Positions 1 through 9,260 of a stretch of 52,346 nt of DNA are shown here, piece after piece. The stretch lies in the NCBI GenBank assembly GCA_001314845.1, contig LJZQ01000027.1, positions 1-52,346 of the forward strand, given 5' to 3'. The notes below the pieces were generated by a model, which saw only the letters and a list, made by a program, of their open reading frames with translations, did no database searches and had not been told where the DNA came from. Source of the stretch: Marinobacter excellens HL-55. GTDB lineage: Bacteria; Pseudomonadota; Gammaproteobacteria; Pseudomonadales; Oleiphilaceae. The first letter of the stretch is position 1. Each line of letters starts with the position of its first letter. A program made the translations under genes and the position numbers.

Positions 1-56
1 TCCGACTCCGAAAGCGGCCGAAAAACTCATCGGCGTACTGCTTAATCGAGGTGCGC

Positions 57-84
57 ATTCTACACTGAACCGCCACCTTGTCAA
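57..84 (-). promoter_or_regulatory. rRNA-type promoter, proximal (P2)
   Basis: Read leftward, a perfect -35 TTGACA (79-84) is followed after 16 bp by -10 TAGAAT (57-62) and a GC-rich discriminator GCGCACC. This is the layout of growth-rate-controlled stable RNA promoters. Transcription would start near position 50 and leave the window on the left. In Pseudomonas a 16S rRNA gene follows tyrZ at this place, so an rrn operon just outside the window is inferred. Confidence 0.8.
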
Positions 85-189
85 CCGCTTTTTTTGAAGA
101 ATCTTTAAAACGTTTTCTTCAAATCTTTCAAGCAGTTATCGCTCAAGTTCCGAGCCGTTTCAGCGGCCTGCCCCTCAAGCGAGATGCGC

Positions 190-217
190 ATTCTACAGAC
201 CTCAGCCGAGGAGTCAA
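190..217 (-). promoter_or_regulatory. rRNA-type promoter, distal (P1)
   Basis: Read leftward, -35 TTGACT (212-217), a 16-bp spacer and -10 TAGAAT (190-195) are followed by GCGCATCTC. The -10, spacer length and discriminator match the promoter 133 bp downstream, so the two form a tandem P1/P2 pair. It starts just beyond the tyrS stop codon. Confidence 0.75.
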
Positions 218-261
218 CGGCCAATCTGAAAAAACTTCAAACTGACCGATAACAACACCAC

Positions 262-1464
262 TCAGGCGACGATAACCACCCTGGCGATCTTCTTTTTACC
301 CGCCTGAACCACGCAATCGTCACCCTTTACGAACTTGCGCTCACTTTCAAGCTGCTTTCCATCTATATAGACAACACCGCGACCAAGCACATCTCTGGCG
401 GCAGCACCATTCTTTACCAAACCGGCCAAACGCAGCACGGCAGCGATCGGGATATCAGCCTGCCCTTCCAGTGATACTTCCACCATCGGCACGTTTTCAG
501 GAATGTCGCCCAGAGCAACGCGATTGCCTGCGGATTTATGCGCCGTCTTTGCTGCTGCCTCGTCATGAAAGCGGGTGATCAATTCTTCCGCCAACAGTTT
601 TTTGAAGTCCTGAGGATTCGCACCACCGTCAACTTCATCCTTGAATGACTCCACCTCCGACATCGGCCGGAAGCTGAGCAACTCAAAGTAACGCCACAAC
701 AACGGGTCAGGCACGGAGAGCAGCTTGGTGTACATTTCACCGGGTGAGTCGCTGACACCGACATAGTTGCCCAAAGACTTCGACATCTTCTGGACGCCAT
801 CCAGACCCTCAAGGATAGGCACTGTGATGATGGCCTGGGGGGATTGGCCGTAATGCTTTTGCAATATACGCCCCATCAGAAGGTTAAACTTCTGATCCGT
901 TCCGCCGAGCTCCACATCCGCCTCAAGTGCTACCGAGTCATAACCCTGTATCAGCGGGTAGAGGAACTCATGGATAGCAATCGGCTGCTCTGCCCGGTAA
1001 CGCTTGGTGAAGTCATCCCGCTCCAGCATCCGGGCAACGGTATACTGGCCCGCAAGCTGAATCATGTCAGCAGCGCCCAACTTGCCCATCCACTCAGAGT
1101 TGAACACCACGCGGGTTTTGTTAGGGTCCAGAATCTTGAACACCTGCTCTTTATAGGTAATCGCGTTTTTACGCACCTGATCTTCAGTCAGCGGCGGGCG
1201 CGTCGCACTCTTACCGGTGGGATCTCCAATCATTCCGGTGAAGTCACCTATAAGGAAGATCACCTCATGTCCGAGATCCTGGAACTGCCGCAACTTGTTA
1301 ATCAGTACGGTATGGCCCAAATGAAGATCCGGGGCAGTGGGATCAAAACCTGCCTTGATGCGAAGCGGCCGGCCTTCTTTAAGCTTTGCGATCAGATCCT
1401 CTTCAGGAATCAGCTCGTCAATACCTCGCTTGATAACGGCTAACGCTTCGTCGATTGATGCCAT
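262..1464 (-). CDS. tyrS: Tyrosyl-tRNA synthetase (TyrZ type)
   Basis: Charges tRNA-Tyr with tyrosine in the cytoplasm. The 400-aa protein has the class I signature HLGH at residues 48-51 and KMSKS at 226-230, and ends in an S4-like RNA-binding domain ([10 protein letters not shown] region). The ATG start is preceded by a GAGG ribosome site. Its length fits the roughly 400-aa TyrZ branch better than the 424-aa E. coli enzyme. It is transcribed toward the inferred rrn operon and is divergent from the M23 peptidase gene, as in Pseudomonas. Confidence 0.96.
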   Translation of the reverse strand: MASIDEALAVIKRGIDELIPEEDLIAKLKEGRPLRIKAGFDPTAPDLHLGHTVLINKLRQFQDLGHEVIFLIGDFTGMIGDPTGKSATRPPLTEDQVRKNAITYKEQVFKILDPNKTRVVFNSEWMGKLGAADMIQLAGQYTVARMLERDDFTKRYRAEQPIAIHEFLYPLIQGYDSVALEADVELGGTDQKFNLLMGRILQKHYGQSPQAIITVPILEGLDGVQKMSKSLGNYVGVSDSPGEMYTKLLSVPDPLLWRYFELLSFRPMSEVESFKDEVDGGANPQDFKKLLAEELITRFHDEAAAKTAHKSAGNRVALGDIPENVPMVEVSLEGQADIPIAAVLRLAGLVKNGAAARDVLGRGVVYIDGKQLESERKFVKGDDCVVQAGKKKIARVVIVA

Positions 1465-1771
1465 GAACCTCTATTCCCCAATTTTGATTTGGTGTCCGGG
1501 ATAAACAGTTACAGACTTCTACAAAACAAATCTGTGATTAACCGTCACCCTTGGTAAAGTGTGCCTGCTCAGTTTTCGATCAATCAGAGCATAAAAGGAT
1601 CGGCATTATATCAGCGGCTCGCCGTTTTGTACGAGTTCAGGCCTTGCGAACGGTAATGTTCGATACTGTCCTGATAATGTCATATACGGTAATCTGTTGG
1701 TCTATACTTGACGTGCTGCTTTAATTAGCCCGTACAAATTGCCGGAATACCGATTAAAATGGGTGAGCCCC
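1465..1771. promoter_or_regulatory. Divergent intergenic region tyrS / M23 peptidase
   Basis: About 300 bp without a gene. On the minus strand a TATAAT (1605-1610) with a GC-rich start region could drive tyrS with a leader of about 140 nt, but its -35 (GTACAA) is poor. On the plus strand TATACT (1703-1708) and TTGACG (1708-1713) are candidate elements for the peptidase gene, neither with a good partner. No riboswitch or T-box was recognised. Confidence 0.35.
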
Positions 1772-3142
1772 GTGATTAAAACTTTTCCAAAAACGCACAT
1801 CACTTTGGCCGCTGCAGCCACCATTGTTGTCAGTGCCGCCGTGCTTATGAGCCCAAGCGCCGATGTAGAAGCTAAGCGCATGTCTTACACCATTGACCTT
1901 GAACAGGGAATGGCGTCTGGCGCAGCTTCTGGCCGCACGAGCCCCACAGAAGAACAGAACAACCCCGGAGCAGGAGAGCAAACGGCGGCTGATCCTGTTG
2001 CACCGGCAGAAACGGCCGCCGCAAAGCCAGAAATTGATTGGCATGAATTCAACATCAAATCGGGTGATACGCTCTCATCCCTGTTCCGCAAAGCGGGCTT
2101 TAATGATGGCGTCATGTTGTCGGTCATTCACGGATCCGGTGAGGCAACCAAGCTGCAACGCCTTTACGCCGGCGAAGACATCCGTTTTGGGCTTGACGAT
2201 GACGGCCAACTGGTTGCTGTCGAATTGCAGCGCAGTCGGCTTGAGGCATTGAAGATTTCCAAGACAGAAGACGGCTTTGTTGGCAAAACCGAGATTCGCG
2301 AGCCGGAGCCACGCCCAGCCTTCGCGACCGGTGTTATCGACGGATCTCTATATCTGGCTGCAAGAGACGCAGGCCTGAATGATCGCCTGACGATGGAACT
2401 GGCGGGCATTTTCGGATGGGACATCGACTTTGTTTACGACGTCCGAAAGGGCGACAGCTTTGAAGTCGTTTACGAAGAACTCTATCTGGATGGTGAAAAA
2501 TTCGAGACAGGCCGTATTCTGTCCGCCCGCTTCATCAATCGAGGGACCGAAAACGTCGCTCTGCTCTACACCGACAGCAATGGAGACAGCGACTACTACA
2601 CCCCCGACGGCAAGAGTATGCGGAAGGCCTTTCTGAGGGTACCCATAAACGCCAGGTTATCATCACCTTTTAATTTACAGCGTCGGCACCCGGTACTCGA
2701 TGTTGTGCGCCCCCACGAAGGGACCGACTACGCTGCACCGCCGGGCACACCAATCAAGGCCGCCGGTAGTGGTCGCGTTCAGTTTGCAGGTTGGAAAGGC
2801 GGCTATGGTCGTACCGTTGTCCTGCAACATGGTGACAACATCACAACCCTCTATGCCCATATGAGCCGATTAGGCAAAGGCATCAAGAATGGCTCGCGAG
2901 TCAATCAGGGCGACACCATCGGCTATGTCGGATCGTCTGGCATGGTCACCGGCCCCCATCTCCACTATGAGTTCCGGGTTAATGGCGTTGCAAAGAATTC
3001 TCGTACTGTGAAGCTTCCCGATGCCAAGCCTGTTCCCGGCACAGAACTGGCGAGATTTCGCCAACTGACCGACCAGAGACTCGCGCAATTCAATGTCTTC
3101 CGGGAAGGCGATCGCCAACTGGCAATGGCTTCGGATAACTGA
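1772..3142 (+). CDS. M23-family murein endopeptidase (MepM/YebA-like)
   Basis: Predicted periplasmic peptidoglycan endopeptidase that cleaves stem-peptide cross-links. It has an N-terminal membrane anchor or signal (ITLAAAATIVVSAAVLM), a LysM/OapA-like domain, a linker domain and a C-terminal LytM/M23 domain. Zinc-site residues are visible: H315 and D319 in HEGTDYAAP, and H396/H398 in PHLHYEF. The chosen start is the GTG at 1772, 5 bp after GGTGAG; in-frame TTG 1739 and GTG 1763 are less likely. It lies 2 bp ahead of anmK, linking wall cutting with wall recycling, the same order as in Pseudomonas. Confidence 0.88.
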   Translation: MIKTFPKTHITLAAAATIVVSAAVLMSPSADVEAKRMSYTIDLEQGMASGAASGRTSPTEEQNNPGAGEQTAADPVAPAETAAAKPEIDWHEFNIKSGDTLSSLFRKAGFNDGVMLSVIHGSGEATKLQRLYAGEDIRFGLDDDGQLVAVELQRSRLEALKISKTEDGFVGKTEIREPEPRPAFATGVIDGSLYLAARDAGLNDRLTMELAGIFGWDIDFVYDVRKGDSFEVVYEELYLDGEKFETGRILSARFINRGTENVALLYTDSNGDSDYYTPDGKSMRKAFLRVPINARLSSPFNLQRRHPVLDVVRPHEGTDYAAPPGTPIKAAGSGRVQFAGWKGGYGRTVVLQHGDNITTLYAHMSRLGKGIKNGSRVNQGDTIGYVGSSGMVTGPHLHYEFRVNGVAKNSRTVKLPDAKPVPGTELARFRQLTDQRLAQFNVFREGDRQLAMASDN

Positions 3143-3144
3143 TC

Positions 3145-4245
3145 GTGCATTACTGGCTCGGTTTAATGTCAGGCACCAGCATGGACGCAGTAGATGCTGC
3201 ACTGGTGTCTTTCGGCGAGCATGATCTGACCATCAAAGAGACACTGTCTCTACCCTACCCGGAACAGCTCCGACAACGGCTGCTCTTGGCCACACGAAAC
3301 CAGGCGGACGCGGACCAACTCGGGGAACTCGACACCCTGACGGGTCAACATTTCGGAACAACAGCCGCGGAGCTGATCAGTCGCTCCGGGATATCGAAAG
3401 ACCAAATTGCGGCTATTGGCAGCCACGGGCAAACCATTCGGCATCAACCCGGTGGCCCCGCGCCCTTTTCCATGCAGATTGGCAACGCTGCCTGCATTTC
3501 CGAAACAACAGGTCTGACCACCGTCGCGGACTTTCGAAGCCGGGATCTGGCGGCCGGAGGTCAAGGCGCACCGTTGGTTCCGGCCTTTCACCAATGGTTA
3601 TTTGGATCGGACCAGCAAGATCGCTGCATTTTGAATCTTGGCGGCATCGCCAACATCACCTGGTTACCGGCCGCGGGTCGCAAACCCGTTATTGGTTTTG
3701 ATACCGGTCCGGCGAACGCACTTCTGGATGCCTGGTGTCTTGACCAGACCGGACGCCACTTTGATGAGAACGGCCATCTGGCCAGTGAAGGTGCGGTCCA
3801 CACAGAGCTGCTCGCCAGTATGGTTTCGGATGGTTATTTCAGCAAGGCTCCGCCCAAAAGCACCGGGAAGGAGCGGTTCAACCTTGACTGGATACACACG
3901 CACCTGCAGCGCTTTCCCGAACTGCCGCCCGCCGATGTTCAACGCACGTTACTCCAACTGACCCTCATCACCATTTTGAGACAAATGCCCCAAGAATCCG
4001 CAGGCATGAAGGTTTATGCCTGCGGCGGCGGAACATTTAATTCATTGCTGATGAACGAACTCAGAGTCGGGCTGGGGTCAGTCGCATTAACCACGACCGC
4101 CGATCTGGGACTGGACCCCCAATGGGTTGAACCCGTTGCATTCGCCTGGCTAGCAAAGCAAACCGTTGAGGGACTGGCCGGAAACCTGCCAGAGGTGACC
4201 GGCGCAAGAGGGAGAAGAGTGCTGGGCGCGATTTACCCGGCCTGA
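3145..4245 (+). CDS. anmK: Anhydro-N-acetylmuramic acid kinase
   Basis: Phosphorylates and opens the anhydro ring of anhMurNAc released in murein turnover, giving MurNAc-6-P for recycling. The 366-aa protein starts with the family ATP-site motif GLMSGTSMD and carries GSHGQTIRH, FDTGPAN and CGGGTFN further on, all typical of AnmK. It begins with GTG two bases after the peptidase stop, so the two are probably co-translated. It ends 1 bp from the convergent erpA stop with no terminator between them. Confidence 0.94.
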   Translation: MHYWLGLMSGTSMDAVDAALVSFGEHDLTIKETLSLPYPEQLRQRLLLATRNQADADQLGELDTLTGQHFGTTAAELISRSGISKDQIAAIGSHGQTIRHQPGGPAPFSMQIGNAACISETTGLTTVADFRSRDLAAGGQGAPLVPAFHQWLFGSDQQDRCILNLGGIANITWLPAAGRKPVIGFDTGPANALLDAWCLDQTGRHFDENGHLASEGAVHTELLASMVSDGYFSKAPPKSTGKERFNLDWIHTHLQRFPELPPADVQRTLLQLTLITILRQMPQESAGMKVYACGGGTFNSLLMNELRVGLGSVALTTTADLGLDPQWVEPVAFAWLAKQTVEGLAGNLPEVTGARGRRVLGAIYPA

Positions 4246-4246
4246 C

Positions 4247-4600
4247 TCAGATTGAGAATGAGCTGCCGCAACCGCACGTAGAGCTGGCATTGGGGTTCTG
4301 GACCACAAACTGCGAACCCTGCAGACCTTCCTGATAATCAATAGTGGCACCCACAAGATACTGGTAGCTCATTGGATCGACCAGGAGCTTCACACCGTCG
4401 CGCTCAACCACGGTATCGTCTTCTTCCTGACTTTCATCAAATGAGAAACCGTACTGGAATCCGGAGCAACCACCGCCGGTCACAAAGACGCGCAGACGAA
4501 GATCAGGATTTTCTTCTTCCTCGATCAATTCGCGCACTTTGGCAACTGCGCTGTCACTGAAGAACAGCGGTACGGCCATTTGTTGCTGGACTACACTCAA
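4247..4600 (-). CDS. erpA: A-type iron-sulfur carrier / insertion protein
   Basis: Carries and inserts Fe-S clusters into apoproteins, including isoprenoid-pathway enzymes. The 117-aa protein has the three conserved cysteines of the HesB/IscA/ErpA fold: C45 in GGGCSG and C109 and C111 in CGCGSS. The start is TTG at 4600, 7 nt after a strong CGGAGGC site; an in-frame ATG 7 codons on would truncate the N-terminus. It is the last gene of the leftward block and meets anmK head-on. Confidence 0.93.
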   Translation of the reverse strand: MSVVQQQMAVPLFFSDSAVAKVRELIEEEENPDLRLRVFVTGGGCSGFQYGFSFDESQEEDDTVVERDGVKLLVDPMSYQYLVGATIDYQEGLQGSQFVVQNPNASSTCGCGSSFSI

Positions 4601-4662
4601 GATATGCCTCCGGAAAATGAAACGCTCTGAGCGATTATGGTATTCCTGACTATTTCAGTCAA

Positions 4663-5112
4663 CTATTCGGACTTATCCTCATCCTCAGACGCGGCTGCAC
4701 CTGCTCCACCCGTTGCGTTATCGTGGGTCAACAAGCCGCTGGTCTCGTCCTGGCGAACAAGATTACCGTTGACCGAAGCACCCATGGCCATCTCAATCAG
4801 GCGATAGTATACACTGCCATTAATTGACGCTTTTTCCGCCAGCTCAAGATGGCTGGACGCGCGCACATCACCGTTAACCCTGCCATTGATAATGACATGA
4901 GGAGCCGTGATGTCACCAGTCACCTCGCCCACTTCAGAAAGACGAACCACCGCGTCGCTGCCCTCTTCGGCCATCACACGACCCTTGATTTTGCCGTCCA
5001 CGTGCAAGCCACCCGAGAAACGCACATCGCCCTCGATGGTGGTACGCGAAGAAATCAGGGTGTCGAAATTCCCTGTCGCGCGGCGCGGTTTCTGTTTTTT
5101 CTTACCCAGCAT
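4663..5112 (-). CDS. Bactofilin (polymer-forming cytoskeletal protein)
   Basis: A 149-aa protein with a central right-handed beta-helix core rich in G-x-(V/I) turns (GDVRFSGGLHVDGKIKG, GEVTGDIT, INGRVNGDV), flanked by a basic N-terminal tail (MLGKKKQKPRR) and an acidic, Ala/Gly-rich C-terminal tail. Bactofilins polymerise at the inner membrane and scaffold wall enzymes. The neighbouring M23 peptidase fits the known bactofilin/LytM association, though that functional link is inferred. It starts 3 bp after the DUF6776 stop. Confidence 0.88.
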   Translation of the reverse strand: MLGKKKQKPRRATGNFDTLISSRTTIEGDVRFSGGLHVDGKIKGRVMAEEGSDAVVRLSEVGEVTGDITAPHVIINGRVNGDVRASSHLELAEKASINGSVYYRLIEMAMGASVNGNLVRQDETSGLLTHDNATGGAGAAASEDEDKSE

Positions 5113-5115
5113 GTC

Positions 5116-5856
5116 TCAGTTCTCCGTTAATTTTGTCCAATCAAAGGTGCGTTCTGCTTTTGAGGCATTACTCCCCTGAGCCTGTGCGACAACCTGTATT
5201 TCAAGTGGCTCGAAATCATCCGGAAGGGCCAAGGTGCCTTCTACATCCTGGAAATACCTGAATCGAAACCTGACGCCCAGATCTTCAATGTCTTCTGACA
5301 CATCGCGCAGCGCAATCACTTCCTTCTCTTCGTCCCGGGTTCCGATCAGATTGACCGCCACCTGGCCTGCAATGAAGCTGTTGTTGTTACCAACCTGGGT
5401 CAACACCATTTTAAAACGGTAGCGGTTGTCCCCTCGCGCCGGTGCCAAAGTAAAGTTGTCCACCTGGAGCCCCTTGCTGGCCTCAGAGGGCGCCATGATA
5501 TTCCGATAGAACGTCAGGTCTGCTTCCAGTTCAGAGATTCGGGTTTCAAGCCCTGCAATAGTGTTGCGCGCTTCCCGCATGGCCTGCTGATCTATGGCTC
5601 GCCCACGCTCCAGGTTGACCAGATTCTGCCTCGCTTCGCGAAACCGCTCCTGCAATGTATCCACATCCTGCGCCAACACCTCATTGGTCGCCTCTGCGGA
5701 CGAAAAGCGAAACCCGCCCTGAGCCAGACCCGTCGCATAGCCAACCACCGCCGCAATGACGGTAAAGGCCAGCAGAATCAGCGTTCGGCGCAGGCGATAG
5801 CCAGGCCGGTGGCGGATGACCACATATTCGTCCGCTGGCTTGCGTGTGTCACTCAC
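5116..5856 (-). CDS. DUF6776-like membrane-anchored coiled-coil protein
   Basis: A 246-aa protein of unknown function. It has a short cytoplasmic N-terminus (RHRPGYRLRR), one transmembrane segment (about residues 25-47), a heptad-rich coiled coil with many Glu/Arg/Leu (about 60-115) and a C-terminal beta-rich periplasmic domain (GNNNSFIAGQVAVNLIG). It sits between argC and bactofilin as in Pseudomonas, with gaps of only 9 bp and 3 bp. A role in envelope organisation with the bactofilin is plausible but not shown. Confidence 0.8.
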   Translation of the reverse strand: MSDTRKPADEYVVIRHRPGYRLRRTLILLAFTVIAAVVGYATGLAQGGFRFSSAEATNEVLAQDVDTLQERFREARQNLVNLERGRAIDQQAMREARNTIAGLETRISELEADLTFYRNIMAPSEASKGLQVDNFTLAPARGDNRYRFKMVLTQVGNNNSFIAGQVAVNLIGTRDEEKEVIALRDVSEDIEDLGVRFRFRYFQDVEGTLALPDDFEPLEIQVVAQAQGSNASKAERTFDWTKLTEN

Positions 5857-5865
5857 GATCTATCC

Positions 5866-6903
5866 TCAAGGAAGCAGTGCCGGAGCGTTCAGGCCCGAGG
5901 TTTCATCAAGCCCAAACATAATGTTCATATTCTGAACAGCCTGGCCGGCGGCGCCCTTAACAAGGTTATCGATCACCGATGACACGATCACAATGTTGCT
6001 TTGTTCTTGCCGATGCAGAGCCATTCGGCACTGATTGGCACCGCGGACGCTGCGGGTCTCCGGATGACTGCCAAACGGCATCACATCGACAAACGGCTCG
6101 TTGCGGTAACGCTCTTCATACAGCGCCTGCAAGCGGTCAAAATCCGCAGGATCGGATAGCTCCGCGTACAGGGTGGCTTCAATTCCGCGGATCATGGGCA
6201 CCAAATGAGGCACGAAGGTAACACCCACGTTTTTACCTGCCGCCTGGCTCAGACCCTGACGAATTTCAGGCAAATGCCGGTGGCCAGAGGCGCCATAGGC
6301 CTTGAAGCTCTCCCCGACTTCACCGTGCAACATACCGATATTGCCCTGACGACCCGCACCACTGGCACCGGATTTAGCGTCCGCAATCAGGCGCGCGGGG
6401 TCAACCAACCCCTGCTCCAACAATGGCAAAAAGCCAAGTTGCACGGCGGTGGGGTAACATCCCGGGTTAGCAACCAATTGAGCCTGACCGATCTCAGCGC
6501 GCGCCACCTCGGGCAAACCATAGACCGCCTTCGCAGCCCACTCCGGGGTTTCGTGGGGCATTCCGTACCAGCGGCTCCAGACATCCAGGTCTTTGATCCG
6601 GAAATCGGCAGACAGATCAACCACTCGAACACCGGATTTCATCAGCTCTGGCATCATGCGCATCGCCACGCCATGAGGCGTGGCAAAAAACACCAGATCA
6701 CATTGTGACAAAACGACCGGGTCCGGCTCGGAGAACGCCAGGTCAAAGTGTCCCCGCAGATTGGGGTACATATCGGCCACCGGCATACCGGCTTCAGAAC
6801 GGGAGGTAATGCACTTCACCTCGACTTCCGGATGAACCGCCAGGATTCTCAGCAGCTCTACGCCCGTGTATCCGGTGCCACCAACGATGCCTATCTTGAT
6901 CAC
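5866..6903 (-). CDS. argC: N-acetyl-gamma-glutamyl-phosphate reductase
   Basis: NADPH-dependent reduction of N-acetylglutamyl phosphate in arginine biosynthesis. The 345-aa protein opens with the Rossmann motif [12 protein letters not shown] and contains the catalytic cysteine in NPGCYPT and the conserved HRHLPEI. An open frame extends upstream to 6960, but the start is taken as GTG 6903: it has GGAG 8 nt upstream and puts the Rossmann strand at the N-terminus as in relatives. It is the first gene of the leftward argC - DUF6776 - bactofilin - erpA block. Confidence 0.94.
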   Translation of the reverse strand: MIKIGIVGGTGYTGVELLRILAVHPEVEVKCITSRSEAGMPVADMYPNLRGHFDLAFSEPDPVVLSQCDLVFFATPHGVAMRMMPELMKSGVRVVDLSADFRIKDLDVWSRWYGMPHETPEWAAKAVYGLPEVARAEIGQAQLVANPGCYPTAVQLGFLPLLEQGLVDPARLIADAKSGASGAGRQGNIGMLHGEVGESFKAYGASGHRHLPEIRQGLSQAAGKNVGVTFVPHLVPMIRGIEATLYAELSDPADFDRLQALYEERYRNEPFVDVMPFGSHPETRSVRGANQCRMALHRQEQSNIVIVSSVIDNLVKGAAGQAVQNMNIMFGLDETSGLNAPALLP

Positions 6904-7047
6904 TCTTTTCTCCAACGTGGTCTGGTCAGAATTTCGAGCTAGTCTACCATGATAAACCAAGGACTTATTGCAGCCTTCAAGTGCACGGTTACAATGCCGT
7001 CAGAAACCTTCTGAAGGACCAGTCACCCGAAGCGGAACCTCGCGCCA

Positions 7048-8823
7048 ATGCGTAATATCAGGCGACAGATAACCGAGCAACTCACCTCCGTTTTCCGGAA
7101 ACGGCTCTCCGGAGTGGATGCGTTGCCGCAGCTGGCCGTTCTGGGCCTGCTGTCCGGTGTAGTGACTGGCGGGGTGATCCTGCTATTCCGCTTCGCCATC
7201 GAGTGGCCGCTGGAACACTTTCTGCCCGGGGCGGGCTCGGAAAACTTCGAACAACTGGACATTCTTACCCGCGGCCTTCTGCCTTTGGCGGGCGCACTGG
7301 GGCTTGGCCTTATGCTGCACAAACTGGCCACCCACGACCGCAAAGTGGGCATTGTCCACATCATGGAGCGCCTGAATTACCATCAGGGCTACATCTCGTT
7401 CAAAAGCGCCATGGTGCAATTTGTGGCTGGCGTAACAACCGTTGTGTCGGGCCAATCGGCAGGGCGGGAAGGCCCGGCGGTTCATCTGGGGGCAGCGTTT
7501 TCGAGCCTGATGGGGCAGTGGATGCGCCTGCCCAACAACAGCATAAGAACCCTGGTCGCCTGTGGTTGTGCTGCCGCCATCTCGGCCTCGTTCAACACTC
7601 CGATTGCCGGCGTCATCTTTGCCATGGAAGTGGTCATGATGGAGTACACCATTGCCGGCTTTACCCCCATTATTCTGGCGGCCGTCAGTGCCGCCATCGT
7701 TACCCAGTTGATGTACGGTTCAGAGCCCGCCTTCAGCGTGCCGGCGTTGACCATGAATTCACTGGCGGAGATTCCGTGGATCCTCGCCATTGCGGTGATT
7801 ATCGGTATTGCTGCCGCAGCGTTTATTCACCTGGTTGACAGCATGGGGCGGCATCATCATCGCCCGGTGCTGTTAAGACTAACGTTTGTTGGCTTACTGA
7901 TGGCGGCGTTCGCCATCGTTGTGCCGGAAACCATGGGCATTGGCTACGACACGGTCAGCGAGGCCATTCATGGCGAGCTCGGTTTCTGGCTTTTGTTGGG
8001 CGTCGGCATCGCCAAGCTGTTGATTACTGGGCTGTCCATCGGGCTGGGCATGCCCAGCGGCGTGATTGGCCCGACCATTTTCATGGGGGCAACCCTCGGC
8101 GGCGCCATGGGCCTGGTTGGCGCCCAGCTATTCCCGGACTATGCCTCCTCCGTCGGCTTCTATGCCATGCTCGGCATGGGCGCGATGATGGGCGCGGTGT
8201 TGCAGGCGCCGCTGGCGGCACTGATGGCCTTGATGGAGCTGACCGGTAACCCGAACATCATCCTTCCGGGCATGCTGATTATCACGACCGCCAGCCTGGT
8301 AACCAGCGAAGCCTTTGGCAAGAAGTCGCTGTTCCTGACGGTGCTCAAAAACCAGGGCCTGAGTTATCAGAACTCACCGGTCATTCAGGCCCTGCGCCGG
8401 GTGTCCGTGGGCGCCATTATGGATCGGAGCATCTTGCGTATCGAGCGCGAGCTGACGCCTGAGGAGGCTCGCAAAGCACTCAAGTCCGAACCCAAATGGT
8501 TGCTGGTCGAGGGCAGCAATGGCCCCACCGCTCTGTTACCGGCAGTGGACCTGGCACGCTACCTGGAGGACACCGATAAACTGGTGGCCGAAGAAGGCCT
8601 GGAACCACCGGAAAGCTTTGACCTGATGGACATCCCCGCCAACCGGCGAGACGTCGCGCCGGTTCAGTACCAGGCCACGCTTGAGGAAGCGCTGAACGCG
8701 TTCGATAAATCCCAGGCCGAGGCTTTATACGTACAACGTCATGTGGCCCCGATGATCCAGCGGGTTTATGGTGTGGTACTTCAATCGGACATCGAAAGCT
8801 ATTATCAATACCGACGGAGCTGA
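7048..8823 (+). CDS. CLC-family chloride channel/antiporter with C-terminal CBS region
   Basis: A 591-aa inner-membrane protein with about ten hydrophobic segments in residues 25-440 and a soluble C-terminus resembling a CBS-domain pair (from about VGAIMDRSIL). The CLC gating-glutamate motif appears as GREGP and the third selectivity motif as GMPSGVIGPTIF. The first motif GSGIP is replaced by KVGIVHIM, so the canonical serine is absent and ion selectivity or coupling may differ from E. coli ClcA. hemJ follows 3 bp downstream. Confidence 0.88.
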   Translation: MRNIRRQITEQLTSVFRKRLSGVDALPQLAVLGLLSGVVTGGVILLFRFAIEWPLEHFLPGAGSENFEQLDILTRGLLPLAGALGLGLMLHKLATHDRKVGIVHIMERLNYHQGYISFKSAMVQFVAGVTTVVSGQSAGREGPAVHLGAAFSSLMGQWMRLPNNSIRTLVACGCAAAISASFNTPIAGVIFAMEVVMMEYTIAGFTPIILAAVSAAIVTQLMYGSEPAFSVPALTMNSLAEIPWILAIAVIIGIAAAAFIHLVDSMGRHHHRPVLLRLTFVGLLMAAFAIVVPETMGIGYDTVSEAIHGELGFWLLLGVGIAKLLITGLSIGLGMPSGVIGPTIFMGATLGGAMGLVGAQLFPDYASSVGFYAMLGMGAMMGAVLQAPLAALMALMELTGNPNIILPGMLIITTASLVTSEAFGKKSLFLTVLKNQGLSYQNSPVIQALRRVSVGAIMDRSILRIERELTPEEARKALKSEPKWLLVEGSNGPTALLPAVDLARYLEDTDKLVAEEGLEPPESFDLMDIPANRRDVAPVQYQATLEEALNAFDKSQAEALYVQRHVAPMIQRVYGVVLQSDIESYYQYRRS

Positions 8824-8826
8824 CGC

Positions 8827-9249
8827 ATGCTTTGGGTTAAGGCCTTTCATATCATTTCACTGGTGTGCTGGTTTGCCGGCATTTTCTACCTGCCGCGATT
8901 GTTTGTGTACCATGCCGCCTGCGAGGATCAGCCTGGGCGGGAGCGCTTCAAGATTATGGAGCGAAAACTCTACCGGGGCATCACGACGCCCTCAATGATC
9001 GCGACCGTGATCTTCGGTGTGTGGCTAATCAGTTATAATGTGTCCGGTTATTTCAGTATGGGCTGGATGCACGCGAAACTGGCACTGGTGGCACTGCTGA
9101 TTATTTACCACTTTTATTGTGGCCATCTGGTGAAGGTGTTCCGGGATGACCAGAATACTCGAAGCCACGTATTTTACCGCTGGTTCAACGAAGTGCCTGT
9201 GCTGATCTTGTTGGCCGTTGTGATTCTGGCTGTCGTAAAACCCTTCTGA
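8827..9249 (+). CDS. hemJ: Protoporphyrinogen IX oxidase HemJ
   Basis: A 140-aa inner-membrane protein with four hydrophobic helices. The family start MLWVKAFHIISLVCWFAG contains the conserved histidine, and the central LYRGITTPSM is typical of HemJ, which oxidises protoporphyrinogen IX in haem synthesis. It is tightly packed between the CLC gene and thiD. Together with hemL about 1.5 kb downstream it makes this a haem/thiamine cluster. Confidence 0.9.
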   Translation: MLWVKAFHIISLVCWFAGIFYLPRLFVYHAACEDQPGRERFKIMERKLYRGITTPSMIATVIFGVWLISYNVSGYFSMGWMHAKLALVALLIIYHFYCGHLVKVFRDDQNTRSHVFYRWFNEVPVLILLAVVILAVVKPF

Positions 9250-9260
9250 GGAGGCGCACC

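Noticed and set aside
844..1443. A 199-codon rightward open frame opposite tyrS
   Set aside because: Shadow of tyrS; no family resemblance and no start signal.
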